Shown here in pieces: positions 7,794-15,803 of a stretch of 20,433 nt of DNA (its first letter is position 1; the number at the start of each line of letters is the position of its first letter). Location of the stretch: positions 1 to 20,433 of the forward strand of contig CALXZW010000012.1 in the NCBI GenBank assembly GCA_944393345.1. The letters run 5' to 3'. Origin of the DNA: an uncultured Clostridia bacterium. Its GTDB lineage: Bacteria; Bacillota; Clostridia; TANB77; CAG-508. The position numbers were made by a program, and so were the translations under genes. The notes under the pieces were generated by a model that was given only the letters and a program-made list of their open reading frames with translations, was not told the origin of the DNA and made no database searches.

Positions 7794-8273
7794 ATGGCAG
7801 GAGCTTTAATGAATAAAGTTTGGGATTTATTTGGGATGGACTCAGCAGAGCCAGAAGAATATGAAGATGAAGATATATATAATTATGAAGATGAAGAAGA
7901 AGAAGATAAAAAAATATTTGGAAAAAGAAACAATAATAATAAAGTAGTTGCAATGCCACAAGCACAAACAAATGCAATAAAAATGGTTATATCTCAACCA
8001 ACTACATTTGAACAATCAGATGAAATTTGTTCTTTCTTAAAAGAAAAAAAATCTGTAATTGTTAATTTAGAATATGTAAATAAAGATGTTGCTAGAAGAA
8101 TAGTTGATTTTATAAGTGGAGGAGTATATGCATTAGATGGATATATTCAAAAAGTATCTAACTCAATCTTTTTAGTAGCACCATCAAATTATGAAATAAC
8201 AAATGAAATGGCGAGAGAAGAAATAAAAAATAAATTATCAGTGTCATGGCTTAAAAATAATGGAATAAATTAA
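7794..8273 (+). CDS. sepF: Cell division protein SepF
   Basis: SepF binds FtsZ and anchors and bundles Z-ring filaments at the membrane. The 159-residue protein starts at ATG 7794 behind AGGAGG (7781-7786). The N-terminal segment MAGALMNKVWDLFGM is the amphipathic membrane-binding helix; it is followed by an acidic low-complexity linker (about residues 18-40, mostly Glu/Asp/Tyr). The DUF552 core then follows with IKMVISQPTTFEQSDEIC, VIVNLEYVNKDVARRIVDF, the central SGGVYALDG and the conserved SNSIFLVAPSNYEI. It is transcribed from its own promoter and followed 33 bases later by divIVA, the normal division-gene pairing in Gram-positives. Confidence 0.96.
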   Translation: MAGALMNKVWDLFGMDSAEPEEYEDEDIYNYEDEEEEDKKIFGKRNNNNKVVAMPQAQTNAIKMVISQPTTFEQSDEICSFLKEKKSVIVNLEYVNKDVARRIVDFISGGVYALDGYIQKVSNSIFLVAPSNYEITNEMAREEIKNKLSVSWLKNNGIN

Positions 8274-8306
8274 TAAAATGTTAAACTTTTATTTAAGGAG
8301 GAAAAA

Positions 8307-8759
8307 ATGATTACACCATTAGATATAGAAAATAAAAAGTTTTCAAAACAGATGATGAATGGATATAGTGTTGAAGAAGTAGATGATTTTCTAGATGATT
8401 TAACTATTGATTATAGCAAAAGTTATAAAGAAAATTCTGAGCTAAAATCAAAAATAGAAGAATTAAATAAAAGTCTAGAACATTATAAGACTATAGAAGA
8501 AACATTACAAAACACATTATTAATGGCACAAAAAACTGCTGAAGATGTAAAAAATGTGGCTAAACAACAAGCAGATCAAATTGTAAACGAAGCAAAAGGA
8601 AATGCACAAAAACAAGCTCAAGATTTGGAAAATGAAATAATAGTAAAGAAAAAAGAATTAGATGATATAAAAAAACAATTTGATATATATAAAGCTAAAA
8701 TGGAATCATTATTAATATCACAATTAGAATTGATTAAAGATATAAATAAAGAAGATTAA
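8307..8759 (+). CDS. divIVA: DivIVA-family cell division protein
   Basis: DivIVA senses negative membrane curvature at poles and septa and recruits division and sporulation factors. The start at 8307 follows AAGGAGG (8295-8301). The N-terminus MITPLDIENKKFSK and the following GYSVEEVDDFLDDL match the conserved lipid-binding domain. The remaining residues (about 50-150) form a continuous coiled coil. At 150 residues it is slightly shorter than B. subtilis DivIVA. It shares a transcript with sepF and ends at an intrinsic terminator. Confidence 0.95.
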   Translation: MITPLDIENKKFSKQMMNGYSVEEVDDFLDDLTIDYSKSYKENSELKSKIEELNKSLEHYKTIEETLQNTLLMAQKTAEDVKNVAKQQADQIVNEAKGNAQKQAQDLENEIIVKKKELDDIKKQFDIYKAKMESLLISQLELIKDINKED

Positions 8760-8772
8760 TAATCTACAAAAG

Positions 8773-8798
8773 AAAGCTATTTTAATAATAGCTTTTTT
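8773..8798 (+). terminator. Intrinsic terminator after divIVA
   Basis: A 9-bp perfect stem (AAAGCTATT at 8773-8781 with AATAGCTTT at 8787-8795), a 5-base loop and a run of six T residues (8793-8798), 13 bases after the divIVA stop. Confidence 0.85.
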
Positions 8799-8828
8799 AT
8801 GTTTTTATGTATGAAATACAAGAAAAAT

Positions 8829-8875
8829 ATTACAAACTTAGTAATATGTTACAAAACTGTTAAATGTATATTACA
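8829..8875 (+). promoter_or_regulatory. Phased TTACA array upstream of rsmD (candidate WalR/PhoP-type operator)
   Basis: GTTACA at 8848, GTTAAA at 8859 and ATTACA at 8870 are spaced exactly 11 bp apart; a further ATTACA at 8829 is 19 bp upstream of the first and off phase. The last box ends 15 bases before the -35. The order exact-degenerate-exact with 11-bp steps is the same as at 7681-7708 before sepF. Confidence 0.45.
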
Positions 8876-8890
8876 ATTTTATTAATACTA

Positions 8891-8919
8891 TTGACATTAA
8901 AAAAAAAAAGAATAATAAT
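8891..8919 (+). promoter_or_regulatory. rsmD promoter
   Basis: A perfect TTGACA (8891-8896) with a 17-bp, A-rich spacer and AATAAT (8914-8919; five of six). The core around the -35 (ACTATTGACATTA) is identical to that of the sepF promoter. Confidence 0.6.
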
Positions 8920-8943
8920 ATTATTAATCAAGAAAGGTTTAAT

Positions 8944-9504
8944 ATGAGAATAATAAGTGGAAAAGCAAGAGGAACAAAATTATATACTTTAGATGGAAAC
9001 AATACAAGACCAACATTAGACAGAGTAAAAGAATCATTATTTAATATAATACAATCAAAAATACCTGATTCAATATTTCTTGACTTATTTGCTGGAAGTG
9101 GAGCAATTGGATTAGAAGCAGTAAGTAGAAATGCTAAGAAAGTTATTTTGGTTGATAATTCTAAAGAAGCAATAAATATAATAAGAAAAAATATAGAAAA
9201 AACACATTCAGAAAATAACGTAGAATTAATAAAAAATGATTACAAAATAGTGTTAGAAAAGTATATAAATATAAGACCTGATATTATATTTATAGATCCG
9301 CCATATGAAACTGATTATGCTTATGAAGCTATAAAAATTATTTTGAAAAAAGAATTACTAAAAGATGATACACTTATTATAATAGAAACAGATGATGAAG
9401 AAAGAATATTAAAACAATTAAATAATATAAAAGAAAATATAGAAATAGTAGATAAAAGAACTTATGGTAGAGCAAAATTAATCTTTTTGAGCATGGTGTT
9501 ATAA
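8944..9504 (+). CDS. rsmD: 16S rRNA (guanine966-N2)-methyltransferase RsmD
   Basis: RsmD methylates G966 of 16S rRNA in the 30S subunit using S-adenosylmethionine. The 186-residue protein begins MRIISGKARGTKLYTLDG, followed by the RPTLDRVKESLFNI segment. It has the SAM-binding motif DLFAGSGAIGLEAVSR and the catalytic FIDPPYE motif. Length and motifs are complete. An AAAGG ribosome binding site (8933-8937) precedes the ATG. In many Firmicutes coaD follows rsmD; here a coiled-coil gene follows instead. Transcription probably starts at the promoter at 8891. Confidence 0.96.
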   Translation: MRIISGKARGTKLYTLDGNNTRPTLDRVKESLFNIIQSKIPDSIFLDLFAGSGAIGLEAVSRNAKKVILVDNSKEAINIIRKNIEKTHSENNVELIKNDYKIVLEKYINIRPDIIFIDPPYETDYAYEAIKIILKKELLKDDTLIIIETDDEERILKQLNNIKENIEIVDKRTYGRAKLIFLSMVL

Positions 9505-9523
9505 ATTAGAAAGGGGCACAAAT

Positions 9524-10027
9524 ATGGAAATATTTACATTATTAGAAAATTTAGAGGATATTTTAGAAAGAAGTAGAAATTTACCTTTTTCTGCTAAAAG
9601 TGTAGTGGATAAAGAGGAAATGTTAGATTTAATAAAAGAAATACGAATAAAATTACCAGATGAGTTAAAACAAGCTAAATGGGTTAAAGAAGAAAGACAA
9701 AGAATATTAGTTGAAGCTCAAAAAGAAGCAGATGGAATAGTAAAAGAAGCAGAAAATAGAATAATAGCAATGATTGATGAGCATGAAATAACAAGAAAAG
9801 CTTATGATCAAAAAACAGAAATAATAGAAACAGCAAACGAAATGTCAAGGGAAATTTCAAGAGGAACAAAAGAATATGCTGATAGTATTTTAGGTAATAC
9901 AGAAAGTGTATTACAAGAAACACTAGGAAAATTAGAAACAAACATGAATGAAGCATTAAAATTAATGGAAATATCGTTAGAAGATACTATAAAAACTATA
10001 CAAAACAGTAGAAAAGAATTAAAATAA
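9524..10027 (+). CDS. Coiled-coil protein, resembling ATP-synthase-b/DivIVA-like helical proteins
   Basis: A 167-residue soluble protein with ribosome binding site AAAGGGG a few bases upstream of ATG 9524. The N-terminus MEIFTLLENLEDILERSRNL with FSAKSVVDKEEMLDLIKEIR resembles the short DivIVA-like membrane/pole-binding segment. It is followed by a long helix (IRIKLPDELKQAKWVKEE, then Ala/Glu-rich heptads through about residue 165) of the type often labelled 'ATPase subunit b-like' in Clostridia. No transmembrane segment is present, so it is not a true F-ATPase b subunit. It follows rsmD in the same unit and is followed by a long hairpin. A role in division or cell shape is only an inference from the resemblance. 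Confidence 0.75.
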   Translation: MEIFTLLENLEDILERSRNLPFSAKSVVDKEEMLDLIKEIRIKLPDELKQAKWVKEERQRILVEAQKEADGIVKEAENRIIAMIDEHEITRKAYDQKTEIIETANEMSREISRGTKEYADSILGNTESVLQETLGKLETNMNEALKLMEISLEDTIKTIQNSRKELK

Positions 10028-10032
10028 AAATC

Positions 10033-10089
10033 AAAAGTCAGAGTTCAGAAGTCAACAAAAGAAAAAGACTTTTGAATGCTGACTTTTTT
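10033..10089 (+). terminator. Long hairpin with T tract, probable terminator
   Basis: AAAAGTCAG (10033-10041) pairs with CTGACTTTT (10079-10087). After one mismatch the stem continues through 10043-10053 with 10067-10077, with two G-U pairs, leaving a 13-base A-rich loop. T residues run through 10084-10089. At about 20 paired positions this is unusually long for a terminator. Direct copies of AAGTC within each arm suggest a small repeat element. A possible ftsK promoter (CTGACT 10079, TATAAA 10101) overlaps its 3' arm. Confidence 0.7.
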
Positions 10090-10127
10090 AATTGTTAAAA
10101 TATAAAACTTTAGAAAGGATGGTAAAA

Positions 10128-12519
10128 ATGGCAAAAAAAAGAAGATACAAAAAGAGACAAACTGCCACAAAAATTGATGTTGCAATTATAGCTTTAATCG
10201 TAGTTAGTATTCTTATGGCTGTTTTAATATATACAAAATCAGGAATGATTGGATCAAAACTAAATGAAATATTAGGTGGAATGATAGGAATAATGCAATA
10301 TGTATTGCCATTGGGAATATTCGTTATAGCAATAAAATTAGCTTCAGAGGAACGAGATGGTTTAAAAGCAAAGCTGATTCAATACACCATATTTATAATA
10401 TGTCTATCTATAGTATTTAGTGTTATTCAAATTTCAACAGGAGAATTACATTCAAATAAGGAATTATCAGAAGTAGTAAAAGATGCATATTTTTTAGGTG
10501 AACAAAGTAAAGGTGGTGGAGCAGTAGGAGCAGTAGGAGCAGTACCACTTGCAAAATTATTTGGTGATATTGGTGCAGCGATATTTTGTATAGGAATAGC
10601 AATAATATTATTTGTATTTACATTTGGAATTAATATGTCTGATATTATAAACAGAATAGTAGAAAAAGCGGAAGAAAATAAAGAAGAAAGAAAATTAGCA
10701 AGAGAAGAAAGAAAACAACAAAAAGTAGAAACAATAGAAGAAACACCAGCACAAAGAAGAAAAAGAGAAAGAGAAGAAAAAATAGCGCAAAAACAACAAG
10801 AAAAAGAAGTAATGGAAAACCAAATAAAGATAAATTTTGGAGGGAGATTAGTAGAAAATTTAGAAGATGGTAAACCTTTAAAAAAATATGATCATTCTGG
10901 AGAAGATTTAGAACCATTAACTAAAAACTCTAAGAATACAATTCAGCCAGATGTATTAGAAAATAATTTATTTAAACAAGAAGAAGAAAAAAAGGAAGAT
11001 AAAAAGAAAGAAGTATTGCAATTAGAACATTCAATGATAGTAGAAGATGAACATTATGAATATCCACCTATAGAAATTTTAAGTAAACCTAGTAAAAAAG
11101 CATTAAAAGGCGGTGCAAAGGTATTAACAGATACAGCAACAAAACTACAAAAAACATTATATAGTTTTGGTGTTTCTGCAAAAGTTGAAAATGTTTCTGT
11201 GGGACCTGCAATTACAAGATATGAATTAAAACCAGCAGAAGGAGTAAGAGTAAGTAAAATAGCAAATTTAGCAGATGATATTGCTTTAAACTTAGCAGCA
11301 GAAACAATAAGAATTGAGGCACCAATACCAGGAAAACAAGCAGTAGGAATTGAAGTACCAAATAAAGAAAAAGAATCTGTACATTTAAGAGAAGTAATAG
11401 ATAGTGATGAATTTAAAGATAGTAAATCAAAATTATCAATAGCATTAGGAAAAGATGTAGCAGGAAATATACAATTAGCAGATATTGCTAAAATGCCACA
11501 TGTTCTTATTGCTGGTTCAACAGGTTCAGGAAAAAGTGTATGTATAAATACAATTATAACAAGTATAATATATAAAAGTAAGCCAAGTGAAGTAAAATTT
11601 GTAATGGTAGATCCAAAGGTTGTAGAACTTTCTGTATATAACGGAATACCACATTTATTAATACCAGTAGTAACTGATCCTAAGAAAGCAGCAGGAGCAT
11701 TAGCTTGGGCAGTACAAGAAATGGATAATAGATACAATTTATTTGCAAGTAAAGGTGTAAGAGACTTAAAAGGATATAATATTGCAATAGAAAAAGAGCA
11801 AGAAAATGGAAAATTACCACAAATAGTAATAATTATAGATGAGCTTGCAGATTTAATGATGGTAGCAGCAAAAGAAGTTGAAGAGTCAATATGTAGACTA
11901 GCACAAAAAGCAAGAGCAGCAGGAATGCATTTAGTAATTGCAACACAAAGACCATCAGTAGATGTAATAACAGGATTAATAAAAGCAAATGTACCTTCAA
12001 GAATAGCATTTGCAGTTTCTTCACAAGTAGATTCGAGAACTATAATTGACGGAACAGGAGCAGAAAAATTATTAGGAAAAGGTGATATGCTATTTTTCCC
12101 AGCAGGAGCACCAAAACCTTCAAGAGTTCAAGGTGCATTTGTATCAGATGAAGAAGTAGAAAAAATAGTAGATTTTATAAAATCAAATGGTACGGCAACA
12201 TATAGTGAAGATATATTAGAAACAATAGAGAACAGTAATAAAACAGATAAAGAAATATCACAAGAGCAGGATGATGATGAAACAGATCCATTTTTAATGG
12301 ATGCAATTCAAACAGTAGTAGAAACTCGGACAAGCTTCAACTTCGTTTATACAAAGACGATTTAAAGTAGGATATGCAAGGGCAGGTAGAATTATAGATC
12401 AAATGGAAGAAAGGGGAGTAATTTCTGGATATCAAGGAAGTAAGCCTAGAGAAGTATTAATGACATTAGAAAGATTAAATGAATTAAAAATGGGAAGTTC
12501 AGAGCAAATAAATAATTGA
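10128..12519 (+). pseudogene. ftsK: DNA translocase FtsK/SpoIIIE, split by a +1 frameshift before the gamma domain
   Basis: FtsK/SpoIIIE pumps chromosomal DNA through the closing septum. ATG 10128 (MAKKRRYKKRQTATKIDVAI) is preferred, with AAAGGA 8 bases upstream. Four membrane segments lie in residues about 15-175, followed by a Glu/Lys-rich linker, the alpha/beta motor with Walker A GSTGSGKS (near residue 463) and Walker B VIIIDELADLMM, and RPSVDVITGLIKANVPSR. At 12327 frame 0 reads CGG ACA and would stop at the TAA at 12363. Dropping the C at 12327 gives GGA CAA GCT and restores FKVGYARAGRIIDQMEERGV of the DNA-orienting winged-helix gamma domain, ending at the TGA at 12517-12519. The complete joined product is about 796 residues. 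Unshifted product would lack gamma, the part that reads KOPS/SRS polarity sequences. The rest is intact, so old decay is unlikely. Confidence 0.9.
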
Positions 12520-12543
12520 TAAAGTTATGGAAGGAGAAAAAAT

Positions 12544-14124
12544 TTGCAAAAGAATAAAGATAAATTATTAGAAAAAATTGTTAAGAAAAATTACAATAAT
12601 AAACTAGAAGACATTCTAGAAAAAAAATATTATGAAGAAAATGTAAAAAGTATTCTCCTTAGTATATTATATAAAATAGAAACAGCATATAAAGATTATG
12701 CAAAAGTAAAAGTAAATGTGGAAACCAAGGAAGAATTTATAGAAAATTTAATTAGAAATATAAAAGATAATTGTGAAACAATAAAAGTTATAAAAATAAA
12801 TTCTCAAGAAAAAGAATTATTAGGAAATAAAACATTTTTAATAGAAAAAAAGATAAAAAAAATTATATGTTATCCGATTGAAAGAAAGCTATTATATGCA
12901 ATATATAAGATAAGCAAAAAAGATAAAATAATAAAAGACAAATATTTTTTAATCAATAAAACATTATCAAATTTAATAAATATAGGAAGTAATATTAATT
13001 CTGTAGAGCCATTAAGAGATTTTAATGGATATTCTTGGACTACTATACCACAAGAAATCGAAAGTATTGAACATAATATAATTTATCAAAACTTAATAAT
13101 TTTATTAGGAAATGAATTTTTAAATAAATGGATAAATAATAAAGAATATATTATTGATTATATGGAACTTTTAGAAAATAGGTTACAAGAAAAATATGGA
13201 GAAAAAGAAAAAAATAAAATACTGGAAAGCTTAAAGAAAATATCTATATTATTAGAAATAAAATTTAATCCAAGTATAAAAAGAAAAATGCAAACTGCTA
13301 AAGAAAAAATAGAAAAAGAGTTAAGTATTTTAAAAGATAATAAAAAATTTGTAGAAAATGTAACAAAACAGAAGATAGAATTAACAAAGCAAATAAGAGA
13401 AATTGATGAAATCATGAACAATAAAGATTTATTGCAAAAAGAATATGAAAAAAGAAATGAGAATTTATTATTAGAAGAAAAAATATTTAGTGTTAGAACT
13501 TTATTAAAATTATTGGAAGAAGAAAGAAATCAAAAGATAAACATATTAGAAAAGTTAAATGATATTTTAAAACCCAAAAATTTTGTTAAACATAAAAATA
13601 ACTTAGAAGAAAATTACAAATATTTAAAATACACAAAAATAGAAAATATTCAAGAAGAAATAGAAAAAGAAATTATTAAAATTCAAAAAATATTTATGAA
13701 TTGCTATAAAAAGAAATTAGAAAATGTAGAATCAAAAGAAGAACTTTTAAAGATAATATATGAATACAGATATTACAATATGATACCATTGACAAAAGAA
13801 AAAATGATATATCAAGAAGAAAAATTACAAGCAGAACAAAAAGATATAATTATAGAAATATTAAAAAAAGCAAATGAATTAAAATTAACTGAAAATATTA
13901 CCAAAAGAGATGAACTAAATTATTATATACTTAAAAATATTTTTACATTAAGGACAATAAATTTAGAAGAGTTATATATAAAAATAGTAAAAGAAAAAGA
14001 CAAATATTTTCTTCAAATTTTTGATGAAAATGCTTATGAAGAAAAAATAGAAATACAAGAAGATATAAAAAAAGATGATTTCAATATTAAGATGAATAAA
14101 AAAATAAAATTAATAAATTCATAA
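12544..14124 (+). CDS. Large charged, partly coiled-coil protein of unknown function
   Basis: A 526-residue protein started by TTG at 12544 behind GGAAGGAG, 24 bases after the true ftsK stop. The N-terminal ~250 residues are mixed helical, with a short non-repetitive patch (SVEPLRDFNGYSWTTIPQEI) that may be a folded core. Residues about 255-330 and 360-400 are coiled coil. The C-terminal ~90 residues have alternating hydrophobics (TLRTINLEELYIKIVKEKDK). No signal peptide, membrane segment or catalytic motif is visible. It is packed between ftsK and a beta-CASP RNase gene, so it is likely co-transcribed. I do not recognise the family. Confidence 0.75.
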   Translation: MQKNKDKLLEKIVKKNYNNKLEDILEKKYYEENVKSILLSILYKIETAYKDYAKVKVNVETKEEFIENLIRNIKDNCETIKVIKINSQEKELLGNKTFLIEKKIKKIICYPIERKLLYAIYKISKKDKIIKDKYFLINKTLSNLINIGSNINSVEPLRDFNGYSWTTIPQEIESIEHNIIYQNLIILLGNEFLNKWINNKEYIIDYMELLENRLQEKYGEKEKNKILESLKKISILLEIKFNPSIKRKMQTAKEKIEKELSILKDNKKFVENVTKQKIELTKQIREIDEIMNNKDLLQKEYEKRNENLLLEEKIFSVRTLLKLLEEERNQKINILEKLNDILKPKNFVKHKNNLEENYKYLKYTKIENIQEEIEKEIIKIQKIFMNCYKKKLENVESKEELLKIIYEYRYYNMIPLTKEKMIYQEEKLQAEQKDIIIEILKKANELKLTENITKRDELNYYILKNIFTLRTINLEELYIKIVKEKDKYFLQIFDENAYEEKIEIQEDIKKDDFNIKMNKKIKLINS

Positions 14125-14137
14125 ATGGAGGTAACTT

Positions 14138-15781
14138 ATGAAAATTACATTTTTAGGGGCTACTAAAACAGTAACAGGTTCTAACTTTTTAGTAGAAGGA
14201 GCAGGAAAAAGATTTTTAGTAGATTGTGGTATGTGGCAAGGAAAAGCATCGGATGAATTAAAAAATTCACAAGAATTTGAATTTGATCCAAATCAAATAG
14301 ATTTTGTATTATTAACACATGCACATATAGACCATTCTGGAAGAATACCTAAACTATATAAAGAAGGCTTTAGAAATGCTGTTTATGCACACAAAGCTAC
14401 TTGCGATTTATGTGCTTTAATGTTACCAGACAGTGGGCATATACAAGAAATGGAAAGTCAATGGAAGAATAAAAAGAGGATGAGAAAGGGTGAAGAACCT
14501 ATACCACCTATATACACAGCAGAAGAAGCAGCACGATGTTTAGAAATATTTAGACCTGTTAATTATGATGAAATTATAGAAATAACACCAGAAATTCATG
14601 TGAGATATAATGATGCAGGACATATGTTAGGCTCAAGTATAATAGAATTGTGGGTAAAAGAAGATGGAAAAGAGGTAAAAACAGTATTTACAGGTGACAT
14701 AGGAAATAATGATATACCACTTTTAAGTTCTCCAACAATGATAGAAGATACAGATTATTTAATTATGGAATCAACTTATGGAAGTAGATTACATATGCAA
14801 AATGATAAAAAAGCGGAATTGTTTTTAGATATTGTATCAGAAACATTAGATAATGGGGGAACAGTAGTTATTCCATCTTTTGCAGTAGGTAGAACTCAAG
14901 AGATTTTATATGAAGTAAATAAATTGAAAGAAAAAAATGATGATGAAGAATTTAGAAGAAAATATAAAACTTTAATGAAAGCACCTGTATATGTTGATAG
15001 TCCATTAGCAATTTCGGCAACAGAAGTATTTAGAGAAAATACAGAATTATTCGAAGATGAGATAAAAGAACAAATATTAAGAGGAGATAATCCATTAGAA
15101 TTTCCTGGATTAAAATTTACGATGACAGCAGATGAATCGAAAGCATTAAATGCAGATACAACTCCAAGTATAATAATATCAGCAAGTGGAATGTGTGAAG
15201 TTGGAAGAATAAAACATCATTTAAAACATAATTTATGGAATCCAAAAAGTACGATACTATTTGTTGGATATCAAGCACCAGGAACACTGGGATATAATAT
15301 AGTAAATGGTGCTAAAACAGTTAAAATATTTGGAGAAGAAATAGCAGTAAATGCAAGGATAGAATATATAGAAGGATATTCAGGACATGCAGATCAAGAA
15401 TGGCTAATGAATTTTATTTATTCATTTATACGAAAACCAAAACATATATTTTTAGTTCATGGAGAAGAAGAATCACAAGAAATTTTAAAAGAAAAAATTG
15501 AATCAGAAACTAAACTTTCAGTTACAATTCCAGAATTTGGAGAAACTTATGAATTAAAAGATTCAATAGAATTGATAAATAAGATTGAAAGAAAAGTAGA
15601 GAATACATTAAAGGTAGAAATTTTAGAAAGATTAGAAAAATTAAAACAAGAATTAGAAGATATGGAAGTTTGCGTTAAAGAAGATGTCGATAATCAAGAA
15701 TTAAAAGATGAAGATATGTTTAGAATAAATGAAAAAATAAAGGATTTGGAAAAGCAAATATTAAATGTAATAGAAGGATAA
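14138..15781 (+). CDS. Metallo-beta-lactamase/beta-CASP RNA-processing exonuclease
   Basis: The protein is 547 residues, with GGAGG (14127-14131) six bases before its ATG. It opens with KITFLGATKTVTGSNFLVE, then VDCGMWQGK and the zinc-ligand motif THAHIDHSGRIP. Further metal ligands are the GHMLGSS histidine and the FTGDIG aspartate. The beta-CASP part contains IPSFAVGRTQEILYEV, the ISASGMCEVGRIKHHL motif, YSGHADQEWL and the C-terminal IFLVHGE histidine. This is the KH-less, YSH1/CPSF73-like class annotated as MBL-fold RNA exonuclease in many bacteria, which cleaves or trims RNA. An additional ~80-residue helical tail (from about residue 470) is beyond the core. It follows the 526-aa gene by 13 bases and precedes the GH15 gene by 22. 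Confidence 0.93.
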   Translation: MKITFLGATKTVTGSNFLVEGAGKRFLVDCGMWQGKASDELKNSQEFEFDPNQIDFVLLTHAHIDHSGRIPKLYKEGFRNAVYAHKATCDLCALMLPDSGHIQEMESQWKNKKRMRKGEEPIPPIYTAEEAARCLEIFRPVNYDEIIEITPEIHVRYNDAGHMLGSSIIELWVKEDGKEVKTVFTGDIGNNDIPLLSSPTMIEDTDYLIMESTYGSRLHMQNDKKAELFLDIVSETLDNGGTVVIPSFAVGRTQEILYEVNKLKEKNDDEEFRRKYKTLMKAPVYVDSPLAISATEVFRENTELFEDEIKEQILRGDNPLEFPGLKFTMTADESKALNADTTPSIIISASGMCEVGRIKHHLKHNLWNPKSTILFVGYQAPGTLGYNIVNGAKTVKIFGEEIAVNARIEYIEGYSGHADQEWLMNFIYSFIRKPKHIFLVHGEEESQEILKEKIESETKLSVTIPEFGETYELKDSIELINKIERKVENTLKVEILERLEKLKQELEDMEVCVKEDVDNQELKDEDMFRINEKIKDLEKQILNVIEG

Positions 15782-15803
15782 AAGGGAAGGAATTTGTAAT
15801 AAA

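Noticed and set aside
11054..11737. 227-aa minus-strand ORF opposite the ftsK motor
   Set aside because: It lies entirely over a well-conserved FtsK motor sequence, with no ribosome binding site; shadow ORF.
1874..15017. Other CGG trinucleotides (for example 1874, 2120, 7034, 10669, 11111, 12193, 14250, 15015) as further shift sites
   Set aside because: All are out of frame in their genes (the codons are GCG, AGC, GGC, ACG or TCG followed by a G-initial codon) and no frame change occurs there.
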